Source: Neorhizobium populisoli
GTDB taxonomy: Bacteria; Pseudomonadota; Alphaproteobacteria; Rhizobiales; Rhizobiaceae
Direction of reading: 5' to 3'
Assembly (NCBI RefSeq): GCF_019430945.1
Contig: NZ_JAHYCB010000001.1
Coordinates: forward strand, 682,001-746,000
DNA length: 64,000 nt
Shown here: piece by piece, positions 1 to 8,701 of the stretch
How the letters are laid out: each line of letters opens with the position of its first letter
How positions within the stretch are numbered: position 1 is the first letter of the stretch
The notes under the pieces: generated by a model
Told to the model about the DNA's origin: nothing
Database searches by the model: none
What the model saw: only the letters and a program-made list of their open reading frames with translations
Position numbers and translations under genes: made by a program

Positions 1-476
1 TCCGTGCCATTGACGGCGTTTACCGTCAGCGAGGTACCGTCGAGCGCAATCGAACCCTTCGGCGCGACAAAGCGTGCCAGATGTTCGGGCGCGCGCAAAC
101 GAATACGAACCGCCTCGCCTTCATGCTCGATCGACAGTATCTCGGCCTTATCGTCCACATGGCCGGAAACGATATGGCCGCCGAGTTCGTCGCCGATCTT
201 CAAGGCGCGCTCAAGATTGACGCGGGTGCCCTGCTTCCAGCTCGCAATCGTCGTCAGCCGCAGCGCTTCTTCCCAGGCCTCGACCTCGAACCAGCGCTCG
301 TTACTGCCGCTTTCCGGAAGTGCCGTCACCGTCAGGCAAACACCGCCGTGAGAAATCGATGCACCCATATCGATGGTCTTCGGGTCGTAGTTCGTCGAAA
401 TCCGTAGCTTTACGCCCTCGTCCATCGGCGTCAGAGCCGCGACGGTGCCGACATCGGTGACAATTCCGGTGAACAT
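1..476 (-). CDS. ribE: Riboflavin synthase (alpha chain), 3' end cut by window edge
   Basis: Converts two 6,7-dimethyl-8-ribityllumazines to riboflavin plus the pyrimidinedione precursor, in the cytosol. The minus-strand reading begins MFTGIVTDVGTV, the canonical start of the family, and continues with the first lumazine-binding repeat (VSHGGVCLTV-type motif, read here as ISHGGVCLTV) and the second repeat opening NLERALKIGDELGGHIVSGH. About 158 codons are present of the usual ~200, so the C-terminus lies outside the window. The start ATG (476-474) overlaps the ribD stop in a TGATG junction, which suggests translational coupling in a glyA-nrdR-ribD-ribE operon. Confidence 0.96.
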   Translation of the reverse strand, partial: MFTGIVTDVGTVAALTPMDEGVKLRISTNYDPKTIDMGASISHGGVCLTVTALPESGSNERWFEVEAWEEALRLTTIASWKQGTRVNLERALKIGDELGGHIVSGHVDDKAEILSIEHEGEAVRIRLRAPEHLARFVAPKGSIALDGTSLTVNAVNGT

Positions 477-1597
477 CAGGAAGACCTTTCGTATTCGAAC
501 ATCCGATCCGGCCCGAACGCTTCTTCGCGGATCAGCCGGAACCCGGCTGGCATATCGGATGGCGTGAGCGGCGATTCAAGACCGCCCTCCCCGATCGTGC
601 CTGTGCCCTGGAAGAGCACGATGTGATCGACCAGGCCGGCATCAAGGAAAGCTTTCGCGACGATCGCGCCGCCTTCGACCAGCAGTGTGGACATGTTCCG
701 CATGGCGAGAACGGCCAGGAGGATATCGAGGCTGGTGGCTTCCATGGTTTCGACGCCGGCTTCCCGCAGCAGGCGGTGCCGGCGCGTCGGGTTGCCGAGC
801 ATGTCATGCAGGGCCGACGGCGCCGCTACCACGATCACCGGCACGTCGCGCGCTGTCTCAACCAGTTTCGATTCGAGCGGGATCGTCAGCTTACCGTCCA
901 GCACGATGCGGGTCGGCGAATTCCCCTCAAACCCTGGAAGGCGGACTGTGAGCTTGGGATCATCCGATAAGGCCGTTCCTGCGCCGACGAGGATTGCATT
1001 GCTCACGGCACGCAGACGGTGCACCTCCGCTTTCACCTCCGCGCCGGTGATGGCGATCTCCTCGCCGCGCCGGCCGAGCATGCCGTCGGCGGACACGGCA
1101 AGCTTCAGCGTCACATGCGGGCGGCCCTTTGTCTGACGCGTGAGGTAGCCGGCCATCACCCGTTTTGCCTCATCCTCCATCAGACCGGTTTCGACCTTGA
1201 TGCCAGCCTCGCCAAGGATCGTCGTGCCACGGCCTGACACACGCAGATCGGGATCAGCAAACGCGATGACGACGCGGGCCACACCTGCGTTCACCAACGC
1301 GTTGGCGCAGGGCGGCGTGCGGCCAAAATGCGAGCAGGGTTCGAGCGTGACATAGGCGGTAGCACCGCTGGCCTGTTCGCCGGCGATCACCAGTGCCTGG
1401 GCTTCCGCATGCGGGCGGCCGCCCTTTGCAGTCACCGCCTCGCCGACGACCTCGCCATCGCGGACAATGACGCAGCCGACGGAGGGATTGGTGTCGGTCT
1501 GTCCCATATTGCGGCGGGACAGTTCGAGCGCGCGCGCCATAAACCGGCGATCGTCATCGGTAAATGTCGTTCCGATCTCGTTGATGCCCTCGGACAC
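476..1597 (-). CDS. ribD: Bifunctional diaminohydroxyphosphoribosylaminopyrimidine deaminase / 5-amino-6-(5-phosphoribosylamino)uracil reductase
   Basis: Catalyses the second and third steps of riboflavin synthesis. The 373-residue protein has an N-terminal CMP/dCMP-deaminase zinc domain (HAE at 63-65 and PCSHFGRTPPC at 87-97 supply the His and two Cys ligands) and a C-terminal reductase domain from about residue 150 (RPHVTLKLAVSADG, then LVEGGAIVAKAFLDAGLVD). Length is normal for the fused form. It starts 4 bp after the nrdR stop and ends in a TGATG overlap with ribE, so it is clearly part of the operon. Confidence 0.97.
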   Translation of the reverse strand: MSEGINEIGTTFTDDDRRFMARALELSRRNMGQTDTNPSVGCVIVRDGEVVGEAVTAKGGRPHAEAQALVIAGEQASGATAYVTLEPCSHFGRTPPCANALVNAGVARVVIAFADPDLRVSGRGTTILGEAGIKVETGLMEDEAKRVMAGYLTRQTKGRPHVTLKLAVSADGMLGRRGEEIAITGAEVKAEVHRLRAVSNAILVGAGTALSDDPKLTVRLPGFEGNSPTRIVLDGKLTIPLESKLVETARDVPVIVVAAPSALHDMLGNPTRRHRLLREAGVETMEATSLDILLAVLAMRNMSTLLVEGGAIVAKAFLDAGLVDHIVLFQGTGTIGEGGLESPLTPSDMPAGFRLIREEAFGPDRMFEYERSS

Positions 1598-1601
1598 AGC
1601 C

Positions 1602-2081
1602 TCAGGGCTCCATGCCGGGATCGCGGCCGATCTTGGCGTTGATCTCCTCGATCACCTTCTCGAAATCCTCCGCATGGGAGAAATCGCGGTAGACCGAAGC
1701 GTAACGCACGAAGGCCACGTCATCGAGGCTCTTCAGCGATTCCAGCACCTGCAGGCCGATCTGTTCCGACGAGATTTCCGTCTCGCCGGAGCTTTCCAGC
1801 CGGCGGACGATGCCGGACACGGCGCGTTCGATGCGGTCGTTATCGACCGGCCGCTTGCGCAGCGCGATCTGAAACGAACGCACCAGCTTGTTGCGGTCGA
1901 AGGGCACCTTGCGGCCGGTCTTCTTGACCACCATCAGCTCACGCAGCTGAACGCGCTCGAAGGTGGTGAACCTGCCGCCGCAATCCGGGCAGATACGCCG
2001 CCGGCGGATGGAGGTGTAATCCTCCGCCGGACGCGAATCCTTCACCTGCGTGTCTTCCGATCCGCAATAGGGGCAGCGCAT
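1602..2081 (-). CDS. nrdR: Transcriptional repressor NrdR
   Basis: An ATP/dATP-sensing repressor of ribonucleotide reductase genes. The 159-residue protein starts [17 protein letters not shown], with a zinc ribbon (Cys3, Cys6, Cys31, Cys34) followed by an ATP-cone domain from about residue 49 ([16 protein letters not shown]). This is the full length of the family. It lies between glyA (29 bp upstream) and ribD (4 bp downstream), the standard rhizobial order. No nrd gene is in the window, so its targets are elsewhere. Confidence 0.97.
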   Translation of the reverse strand: MRCPYCGSEDTQVKDSRPAEDYTSIRRRRICPDCGGRFTTFERVQLRELMVVKKTGRKVPFDRNKLVRSFQIALRKRPVDNDRIERAVSGIVRRLESSGETEISSEQIGLQVLESLKSLDDVAFVRYASVYRDFSHAEDFEKVIEEINAKIGRDPGMEP

Positions 2082-2110
2082 TACGTCTCCTTAAGCCTGA
2101 ACTCGTCGGC

Positions 2111-3400
2111 TTACATATAGGGATACATCGGGAAGCGGTCGGTCAATGCGACGACTTTTTCGCGCACGCTTGCTTCCACGGCAGCATTGCCCTCATCCGA
2201 ATTGGCGACCTTCAGGCCATCGAGCACCTCGACGATGAGGTTGCCGATTTCCTTGAAGTCGGCTTCCTTAAAACCGCGCGTCGTGCCGGCCGGCGTGCCG
2301 AGGCGGATGCCGGAGGTGACGAAGGGCTTTTCCGGGTCGAAGGGAATACCGTTCTTGTTGGTGGTGATATAGCCGCGGCCGAGAGCTGCCTCAGCGCGCT
2401 TGCCGGTGGCGTTCTTCTTGCGCAGGTCGACCAGCATCAGGTGGTTGTCGGTGCCACCGGAAACGATATCGAGGCCGCCGGCGATCAGCGTTTCGGACAG
2501 CGCCTTGGCGTTCTTGACGATCTGGGCGGCGTAGTCCTTGAAGTCCGGCTGCAGCGCCTCACCGAAGGCTACGGCCTTGGCGGCGATGATGTGCATCAGC
2601 GGGCCGCCCTGGAGACCCGGGAAAACGGCCGAGTTGAACTTCTTGGCCAAATCTTCGTCGTTCGTCAAGATGACGCCGCCGCGCGGGCCGCGGAGCGACT
2701 TGTGGGTCGTCGTGGTCGCGACATGGCAATGCGGGAACGGCGACGGATGCTGGCCGCCGGCCACGAGGCCGGCAATGTGGGCCATATCGACCATCAGATA
2801 AGCGCCGACCGAGTCGGCGATCTCGCGGAAACGCTTCCAGTCCCAGATACGGGAATAGGCGGTGCCGCCGGCGATGATCAGCTTCGGCTTGGTTTCTTCG
2901 GCCTTGCGGGCGACTTCATCCATGTCGAGCAGGTTGTCGCCTTCGCGCACGCCGTAGGAAACGACGTTGAACCACTTGCCGGACATGTTGACCGGCGAAC
3001 CATGGGTCAGGTGGCCCCCGGAATTCAGGTCGAGGCCCATGAACGTATCGCCCGGCTGCAGCAGTGCCAGGAAGACGGCCTGGTTCATTTGGCTACCGGA
3101 ATTCGGTTGGACGTTGGCGAAATTGACACCGAACAGCTTCTTGGCGCGTTCGATGGCAAGCTCTTCGGCGATATCGACGAACTGGCAGCCGCCGTAATAA
3201 CGCTTGCCCGGATAACCTTCCGCATATTTGTTGGTCATGATCGAACCCTGCGCTTCGAGCACGGCGCGGGAAACGATGTTTTCCGAAGCGATCAGCTCGA
3301 TTTCGTGGCGCTGGCGACCCAGCTCCTTCTCGATCGCGCCAAAGATTTCCGGATCGGATTCGGCAAGCGGACGAGAGAAGAAGGCGGTGGTGTTCGACAT
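2111..3400 (-). CDS. glyA: Serine hydroxymethyltransferase
   Basis: PLP enzyme that interconverts serine and glycine and charges tetrahydrofolate with a one-carbon unit. The 429-residue protein shows the fold-type I features [24 protein letters not shown], the [14 protein letters not shown] stretch and the PLP-lysine motif [14 protein letters not shown] (Lys234). It is first in the minus-strand run glyA-nrdR-ribD-ribE. The start [12 protein letters not shown] is preceded by a purine-rich stretch reading TTTGAGGAGCC on the minus strand, a good ribosome binding site. Confidence 0.98.
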   Translation of the reverse strand: MSNTTAFFSRPLAESDPEIFGAIEKELGRQRHEIELIASENIVSRAVLEAQGSIMTNKYAEGYPGKRYYGGCQFVDIAEELAIERAKKLFGVNFANVQPNSGSQMNQAVFLALLQPGDTFMGLDLNSGGHLTHGSPVNMSGKWFNVVSYGVREGDNLLDMDEVARKAEETKPKLIIAGGTAYSRIWDWKRFREIADSVGAYLMVDMAHIAGLVAGGQHPSPFPHCHVATTTTHKSLRGPRGGVILTNDEDLAKKFNSAVFPGLQGGPLMHIIAAKAVAFGEALQPDFKDYAAQIVKNAKALSETLIAGGLDIVSGGTDNHLMLVDLRKKNATGKRAEAALGRGYITTNKNGIPFDPEKPFVTSGIRLGTPAGTTRGFKEADFKEIGNLIVEVLDGLKVANSDEGNAAVEASVREKVVALTDRFPMYPYM

Positions 3401-3532
3401 GTGCGAGGCTCCTCAAAGGGCGTATGCTAAGGGGTGTGCATGCGATGTCGCGTCTTAGCGTTCCGGTAACCCAAGGGCAATACGGGGAACGACATTTGCC
3501 AGCCGGAAGGCGCGGCGATTTCATCCGGAAAC

Positions 3533-3564
3533 GAAAAAGCCGCACCCGGATAAGGGATGCGGCT
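3533..3564 (-). terminator. Rho-independent terminator of the L,D-transpeptidase gene
   Basis: On the minus strand AGCCGCATCC pairs with GGGTGCGGCT around a short loop and is followed by TTTTT. It sits about 25 bp past the stop of the L,D-transpeptidase and separates it from glyA. Confidence 0.85.
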
Positions 3565-3588
3565 CGAAGGTTGGGGAACCCGTTGCGG

Positions 3589-4935
3589 TTACCGCGGCAG
3601 CAGGTCGTCGTCGGCGGCAGCACCGACCGGCTTTTCCATGCCGGCAGTCGTCTGCAGCGCCAGTTCCTGGTTGCCGTCCATCTCGTAGATGTCATCGCGG
3701 AACTGCACCACGCCGTCCTTGGCGGACCAGGCGGTGATGTAGACGATATAGACCGGAACTTCGACCGGCAGCTTGATCGGCGTGTTGACGCGGCTGGCGA
3801 TGACGCTTTCGATCTGCTGGCGCGGCCAGTTCGGTGTTTCGGCGAGCAGCCAGACGATCAGGTCGCGAACGTTCTGGACGCGCATGCAGCCCGACGAGTC
3901 GAACCGCATAAGCTTGTTGAACAGGCCCTGTTCGGGCGTGTCATGCATGTATTCGTTGTTCGGGTTGTGAAAGTTGATCTTGGTCGACGCCATGGCGTTG
4001 TTCTTGCCCGGGTCCTGGCGGAACATCAGGTTCGGAGCCTTCGGCGCATTCCAATCGACCGATTCCGGCGCCACTTCCCCACCCTTGCCGTCGATCAGGC
4101 GGATGTTGTTGCGCGTCAGATAGGTCGGGTCCTTGCGCATCAGCGGCACGATATCCTTTTCGATGATCGAGCGCGGCGCCGTCCAGTACGGATTAAGGAT
4201 GACCTCGTAGATCTTCGAATTGATCGGATGGGTCGGACGGCTGAGGCGACCGACGATCGCCGGATGGCGCAACACGACCTGGCCATCCTGCACGGCTTCG
4301 ACATAGGTGGCCGGGATGTTGACCATGACGTGGCGGCGACCGAGATCGCCCGAGAAAGTCTGCAGGCGAACGAGGTTGGTGTTCAGCTGCTGCAGGCGGA
4401 CCTGGGCGGAGATGTTGAGCGCCTTGACGGTGAATTCGCCGAGAACGCCATCCGTCGGCAGGCCGTGGCGGGCCTGGAAGCGCTTGACGGCGCCATCGAC
4501 GTAGGAATCGAAAGCGGACGAGATGCCGGCGCCGCGCGGCAGGTCGCCGGAAATCATCAGTCGCTGGCGCAGAGCCTGGACGGACGGATCGACGACGCCG
4601 ATCTTGAGCTTCGCCTGACCCGGATTGACATCCGGCCAGCCACCGTTCGAGACGATCTGCTGGTAATCCATGATCGCCTGCTGCATGTTCGCCGGACCGG
4701 ACGGGCCGAGGACCGGATTGTTGGAGGCGATGTTGACGGCGGTACGCGACGCGGCCTTGGCGTCGAACTGGTCATCCCAGGTGCCGCGGCGCGGCGCGTT
4801 GATCAGATCGTCGAAAGCCGATTGGGCCAAAGCCGGCGCGGCAAGTGCCGCGGCTCCAACGGTGGCGGCCGTGCGAAGCAGCGCGCGGCGGGTAACAGCT
4901 TCAGATCCGATTTTCTTCGACATCATACAACCCAT
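3589..4935 (-). CDS. ldtP: L,D-transpeptidase, YcbB/LdtP type, Tat-exported
   Basis: Periplasmic enzyme that forms 3-3 peptidoglycan cross-links or attaches proteins. Near the N-terminus TRRALLRTAATVGAAALAAP is a twin-arginine signal. A peptidoglycan-binding domain follows (FDSYVDGAVKRFQARHGL, about 140-175), then a YkuD catalytic domain with the conserved His in YMHDTPEQGLF and the catalytic Cys in the SSGCMR motif, the variant used by YcbB-type enzymes. The start has two close alternatives (the first or fourth codon of MGCMMSKK). The regulator LdtR lies about 850 bp upstream on the same strand. In Liberibacter the adjacent genes ldtR and ldtP form a regulator-target pair, so the same link is inferred here. 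Confidence 0.9.
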   Translation of the reverse strand: MGCMMSKKIGSEAVTRRALLRTAATVGAAALAAPALAQSAFDDLINAPRRGTWDDQFDAKAASRTAVNIASNNPVLGPSGPANMQQAIMDYQQIVSNGGWPDVNPGQAKLKIGVVDPSVQALRQRLMISGDLPRGAGISSAFDSYVDGAVKRFQARHGLPTDGVLGEFTVKALNISAQVRLQQLNTNLVRLQTFSGDLGRRHVMVNIPATYVEAVQDGQVVLRHPAIVGRLSRPTHPINSKIYEVILNPYWTAPRSIIEKDIVPLMRKDPTYLTRNNIRLIDGKGGEVAPESVDWNAPKAPNLMFRQDPGKNNAMASTKINFHNPNNEYMHDTPEQGLFNKLMRFDSSGCMRVQNVRDLIVWLLAETPNWPRQQIESVIASRVNTPIKLPVEVPVYIVYITAWSAKDGVVQFRDDIYEMDGNQELALQTTAGMEKPVGAAADDDLLPR

Positions 4936-5399
4936 CTGGTCCCGAGCATCAGACTAAGACGCCTACCGGGATATGGTTAACAAAGGCGCAAAATGGAAGC
5001 GCCGCCGTTGGGAGATTTGGTCGGAGATTTCGCCGTCATCGCAGGTTGTGAAACGCGAATTTCCGCCAGCCCATTCACTCTGCCGGTCCCATAGCAATAT
5101 GGCCAATTCGTGTCAGGCGTTATCGTGTCACAAAGCCGTGTGGAGGCGTGACTTTTTTGGCATGCATGTGCTGCCGAAACCACAACCGGCGGGCATTCTT
5201 TCGCATGATGGCGCAGAAGCGGTTTGCCGCGCCGTTCGATAACCGCCCGCTAACCCGACCTGCACCGCGATATCGTCATTGTGGCGGCAGTCATCCGCGA
5301 AGAGGATTTTCGGATATGGTTGCCCGGGCTTGGAGAGCGCAAGCCTGAAGCAAGTCGAGCGGGTCAGAAATTACCCCTGAGAATTTGCGGAGCGAAAGT
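4936..5399. other. Intergenic region upstream of the L,D-transpeptidase
   Basis: 464 bp without a convincing gene; the open frames here lack family resemblance and ribosome sites. It should hold the promoter of the minus-strand L,D-transpeptidase and of the small plus-strand ORF at 5400. I see no strong palindrome or recognisable operator. Confidence 0.5.
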
Positions 5400-5603
5400 T
5401 TGACCTTACAGCCCATCGAAGCATTGCAGCCCGGACGGCTTGCTGTGCTTTATTTCAGCCAGGACGATGCGGTGCGCTGTGTCGGTTATGTCGAGAAGGA
5501 CGGCCTGTGCGGCTGGCCCGAGAAGGTGTGCGGGCAGCGGCCCGACGGCTGGACGGAGTTGACGAGTTTGCTTCTGCCTGGCGGAGAAAGCGCCGCAGCC
5601 TGA
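5400..5603 (+). CDS. Small hypothetical protein with TTG start
   Basis: A 67-codon frame beginning TTG ACC TTA CAG, with GGAG seven bases upstream, and ending directly before an exceptionally strong hairpin. The protein (MTLQPIEALQPGRLAVLYF... CGWPEKVCGQRPDGW) has two Cys, two Trp and no signal or membrane segment. I do not recognise the family. The good ribosome site and the following terminator favour a real gene, but the non-ATG start and small size leave doubt. Confidence 0.45.
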   Translation: MTLQPIEALQPGRLAVLYFSQDDAVRCVGYVEKDGLCGWPEKVCGQRPDGWTELTSLLLPGGESAAA

Positions 5604-5625
5604 AATCATTCCTCGACAAATCGTG

Positions 5626-5667
5626 AAAGCCAGAAAGGCGCACGTCTCCGTGCGCCTTTCTGGCTTT
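5626..5667. terminator. Perfect 19-bp hairpin, probable bidirectional terminator
   Basis: Arms 5626-5644 and 5649-5667 are perfectly complementary around the 4-nt loop TCTC. Each arm ends in AAA/TTT, so both directions have a short U tract. It lies between the small ORF ending at 5603 and the end of ldtR at 5783, which converge on it. Confidence 0.75.
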
Positions 5668-5782
5668 GCGTTCACCGCATGACTGGAGAATCTGAAGTGT
5701 TCGCTCGCCCGAAGGCTTTTCCGCATTGGCCTGGACGTGCGCCGCCGTGGATTTCGGCGCGACGTCTTCCGATGTTGGCCGA

Positions 5783-6304
5783 TTAGAGGCGATACAGGAT
5801 CTGATCGTTCCAGAAACGGTCCAGGCGCTGCAGCAGCTTGTTCATCTGGGAGAACTCGCCCTCGCCGATACCGCCGACCTTTTCGATCGAGCCGATGTGG
5901 CGCTCGTAGAGCTTGCCGACGGTTTCGGCGATTTCCTGGCCTTCCGGGGTCAAGCTGATGCGGACCGAGCGGCGGTCGATGCGGGAGCGGGAGTGGTTGA
6001 TGAAGCCGAGGTCGACCAGCTTCTTGACGTTGTAGGAGACGTTCGAGCCGAGGTAATAACCGCGGGAGCGCAGTTCGCCGGCCGTCAGTTCCGAATTGCC
6101 GATGTTGAACAGCAGCAGTGCCTGGACTGCATTGACGTCGTCGCGACCCTGGCGGTCGAACTCGTCCTTGATCACATCGAGAAGACGGCGGTGCAGGCGC
6201 TCTACCAGATGCAGCGACTCCATGTAGAGAGCGCGAATGGTTTCTTCATGCGGATCCGCTACGATTGCCGGTGCCGCCTGCGGCTTCAGTTTCGTGTTCA
6301 TCAT
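5783..6304 (-). CDS. ldtR: MarR-family transcriptional regulator LdtR
   Basis: A 173-residue winged-helix protein (SELTAGELRSRGYYLGSNVSYNVKKLVDLGFI is the helix-turn-helix region; RSRIDRRSVRISLTPEG is the wing). In Liberibacter the orthologue controls the neighbouring L,D-transpeptidase gene and stress tolerance; that role is inferred here from sequence and position. Two consecutive ATGs (6304 and 6301) compete; GAGG lies 5 and 8 bases upstream respectively, so the second (MNTKLKPQ) may be the true start. The upstream region is AT-rich and carries a run of TTAA motifs. Confidence 0.92.
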   Translation of the reverse strand: MMNTKLKPQAAPAIVADPHEETIRALYMESLHLVERLHRRLLDVIKDEFDRQGRDDVNAVQALLLFNIGNSELTAGELRSRGYYLGSNVSYNVKKLVDLGFINHSRSRIDRRSVRISLTPEGQEIAETVGKLYERHIGSIEKVGGIGEGEFSQMNKLLQRLDRFWNDQILYRL

Positions 6305-6400
6305 GACTGCCTCATCCTGTTTTGTTTGGCGGTATTTGTTTTCTTCCGCCTTGAGACAGACATTATCGAAAGCTTTTAAAATTCGACTTAAAACATAGGC

Positions 6401-6415
6401 TTAACAAGAGCTTAA
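6401..6415 (-). promoter_or_regulatory. Possible CtrA-type site upstream of ldtR
   Basis: TTAA-N7-TTAA, the spacing of the alphaproteobacterial CtrA box, lies about 100 bp upstream of ldtR. Further TTAA tetramers start at 6376 and 6388. The region is AT-rich, so chance occurrence is possible. Confidence 0.4.
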
Positions 6416-6534
6416 TACGTCACGCGGAATTCTCCGCGTCTTTTGCCGGCTCCCGAGCGCCAGAAATTCGCTCCTTTAAAATCAAAGACTTAAGCGCCAA
6501 ATTTCGATAAAATCCGGCGAAAATTGCTTTAATT

Positions 6535-6984
6535 TCAGGGTGAATCAATCCTTACCCGCTCTGCCTTGCGGCGGGTTTCGATCCATAAAGAGAGCCGGAA
6601 GATGATGTAAAGCGCCGCCACCAGCCCGTGCAGGATGGGCACGAGACGGTTATGCCCGAAGACATCCGGCCAGATCAGATACATGGACACCTGCCCTGCC
6701 GCTGCGAGTGCCCAGAGCACCGGCCCCCAGGACACGGTGAGCCAGAGCCCGAGCGAGGCGACGGGGAAAAGCACCGCGAGCGATGAGGCCGCGACTTTCC
6801 ACGGCAGCGAGAGCAGATCGAAGCGCGCCATGCCCTTCAGCGAATAACCGACCAGCATCGCCCAATATTGCAGGCCGAACCAGAAACAGGCGATCGCGAC
6901 CATCCGGAGGAAGATCACGTAGAGAATTTCCGTGAGGGTGCGCTTCGGCACCACGGGTGAATCAGGTTCCATGCGCCGCACCAT
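6535..6984 (-). CDS. Four-helix membrane protein, probably DUF6163
   Basis: The frame has four likely transmembrane helices (ILYVIFLRMVAIACFWF; VAASSLAVLFPVASLGLW; VLWALAAAGQVSMYLI; PILHGLVAALYIIFRLSLW) and a basic C-terminus. It resembles the uncharacterised DUF6163 family that I associate with this locus in rhizobia; function is unknown. An upstream ATG at 7089 is open but would add a poorly conserved-looking 35-residue leader. ATGs at 6984 and 6972 (MEPDSPVVPKR) are more plausible; neither has a clear Shine-Dalgarno. It is transcribed toward ldtR and divergently from the cupin gene. Confidence 0.75.
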   Translation of the reverse strand: MVRRMEPDSPVVPKRTLTEILYVIFLRMVAIACFWFGLQYWAMLVGYSLKGMARFDLLSLPWKVAASSLAVLFPVASLGLWLTVSWGPVLWALAAAGQVSMYLIWPDVFGHNRLVPILHGLVAALYIIFRLSLWIETRRKAERVRIDSP

Positions 6985-7139
6985 ATACAGGAGCGCCACG
7001 GCGGGCGAGTCTCCCGCCCGTTTCATGCACAAACCTTGCGATACGCAGACCTTCTTAAAGGGAGTTCTTTCCCCGGCACGATCGTTCAAGAGCGCCTTTC
7101 GAAAATCTCGTAGCCTACGTGGGCAATCGAGGACCTTTC

Positions 7140-7520
7140 ATGAGCCATCAAGACACGTCGTACCGATCGATCAATCTTGCGGAAAAGCTGGAGCGAATTC
7201 CGGATTTCTGGCAGCAGCGCGTCATCGCGGAAATGAACGACTACCAATTCAAGCTTGTCCGGATCGAGGGCGACTTCATCTGGCACGATCACCCCGAAAC
7301 CGACGAAGCGTTCTTCGTCATCGAAGGGCATTTGCGCATCGATTTCCGCGACGGGTCGGTGACGATTGGGCCTGGTGAAATGTTCGTCGTGCCGAAGGGT
7401 ATCGAGCACAAGCCGTTCGCGGAGAAGGAAGTGCGGATGATGGTGATCGAGCCGCGCGGCATCCTGAATACCGGGCAACAGGGCGGCGAGCGGACCGCGT
7501 TGAACGATCTCTGGATCTAA
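7140..7520 (+). CDS. Cupin-domain protein
   Basis: A 126-residue single-domain beta-barrel protein. The cupin metal motif is visible as WHDHPETDEAFFVIEGHLRIDF, with a second motif in GPGEMFVVPKGIEHKPFA. Cupins of this size usually bind a metal and act as small isomerases, dioxygenases or sensors; nothing here fixes the substrate. The start at MSHQDTSYR has GAGG seven bases upstream; a longer in-frame ATG at 7119 lacks one. It stands about 90 bp before hemB on the same strand. Confidence 0.85.
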   Translation: MSHQDTSYRSINLAEKLERIPDFWQQRVIAEMNDYQFKLVRIEGDFIWHDHPETDEAFFVIEGHLRIDFRDGSVTIGPGEMFVVPKGIEHKPFAEKEVRMMVIEPRGILNTGQQGGERTALNDLWI

Positions 7521-7613
7521 CCGCCACACCAAATGCGGCGATGATGCGCATTCGCAAGCGTAGAGCAGCGTGGTATGGGACCGCAACATTCATATAGATG
7601 ATGGAGCAGTTCC

Positions 7614-8624
7614 ATGGACAAGACGCATCTGGTCGACGAGATTACCGGCCACCGCCGCATGCGGCGCAACCGCAAAGCCGACTGGACGCGCAGGCTCGTT
7701 CAGGAAAACCGGCTGACGGTGGACGATCTCATCTGGCCGATCTTCATTGTACCCGGCACCGGCATCGTCGATCCGATCGCCGCCATGCCGGGTGTCAACC
7801 GTATGAGCATCGACAAGGCGGTAGAGGCCGTAAAAGAAGCCGCCGATCTCGGCATTCCGGCGATTGCTACTTTCCCGGATATCGAGATGGAGCTGCGCGA
7901 CGAGACAGGCTCCAACAGCCTCCTCGCCAACAACCTGATCAACCAGGCGACATCAGCCTTCAAGAAGGCCGTGCCGAATATCGGCATCATTACCGACGTG
8001 GCGCTCGATCCCTTCACCAGCCACGGCCATGACGGCATCATGCGCGACGGTATCATCGTCAATGACGAAACCGTCGATCAGATCGTCCGCGCCGCCGTGA
8101 TGCAGGCCGATGCCGGCGCCGATATCATCGCGCCGTCGGAAATGATGGACGGCCGTATCGGCGCGATCCGCCGCGGGCTGGATGCGAGCGGCCACCAGGA
8201 TGTCGGCATCATGTCCTATGCGACGAAGTTCTCGTCCGGCTTCTACGGCCCCTATCGCGAAGCGATCAACACGAGCGGCCTTTTGAAGGGCGACAAGAAT
8301 TCCTACTACATCTCGCCCGCCAACGGCACCGAAGCGGTGCGCGACGCAGCCCTCGATGTCGAGGAAGGCGCAGACATGCTGATGGTGAAACCCGGTATCG
8401 CCTATCTCGATATCTGTTGGCGCATCAAGGAGGCCTTCGGGCTGCCGGTCTTCGCCTACCAGGTTTCGGGCGAATATACACAGATCAAGGCGGCTGCGAT
8501 GAACGGCTGGATCGACGGCGATCGGGTGATGATGGAGACCCTGCTCTGTTTCAAGCGCGCCGGCTGCGACGGAATTTTGAGCTATTTCGCGGTGGATGTG
8601 GCCAAGAAGCTTGCCAAGGGCTGA
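7614..8624 (+). CDS. hemB: Delta-aminolevulinic acid dehydratase (porphobilinogen synthase)
   Basis: Condenses two 5-aminolevulinates to porphobilinogen in heme synthesis. The 336-residue protein has both active-site lysines (Lys205 in MSYATKFSSGFYGP and Lys259 in MLMVKPG). The metal loop reads DVALDPFTSHGHDG (Asp128, Asp132, Asp140), the aspartate-rich form found in magnesium-dependent enzymes, not the cysteine-rich zinc form. Length and motifs are complete. A pair of hairpins follows the stop codon, ahead of the RDD gene. Confidence 0.98.
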   Translation: MDKTHLVDEITGHRRMRRNRKADWTRRLVQENRLTVDDLIWPIFIVPGTGIVDPIAAMPGVNRMSIDKAVEAVKEAADLGIPAIATFPDIEMELRDETGSNSLLANNLINQATSAFKKAVPNIGIITDVALDPFTSHGHDGIMRDGIIVNDETVDQIVRAAVMQADAGADIIAPSEMMDGRIGAIRRGLDASGHQDVGIMSYATKFSSGFYGPYREAINTSGLLKGDKNSYYISPANGTEAVRDAALDVEEGADMLMVKPGIAYLDICWRIKEAFGLPVFAYQVSGEYTQIKAAAMNGWIDGDRVMMETLLCFKRAGCDGILSYFAVDVAKKLAKG

Positions 8625-8625
8625 C

Positions 8626-8678
8626 GCCTGTCAGGACAGGCACTTGTTGAGAAGAGGATGTGTCACCATATCCTCTTC
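8626..8678 (+). promoter_or_regulatory. Two tandem hairpins between hemB and the RDD gene
   Basis: The first hairpin, GCCTGT/ACAGGC (8626-8641), begins 2 bp after the hemB stop. The second, GAAGAGGAT (8651-8659) pairing with ATCCTCTTC (8670-8678), ends 7 bp before the AGGAG ribosome site of the RDD gene (8686-8690). There is no T tract, so this may be an attenuator or an RNA processing structure, not a simple terminator. Confidence 0.5.
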
Positions 8679-8701
8679 GATCAACAGGAGAACCGAACCC
8701 G

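Noticed and set aside
3424..4980. 518-codon plus-strand frame opposite the L,D-transpeptidase
   Set aside because: Antisense shadow; the minus-strand gene carries a Tat signal and catalytic motifs.
5153..5176. Possible sigma-54 promoter (TGGCAT...TGC)
   Set aside because: The spacing between the GG and GC elements is one base short of the required 10, and no gene starts just downstream.
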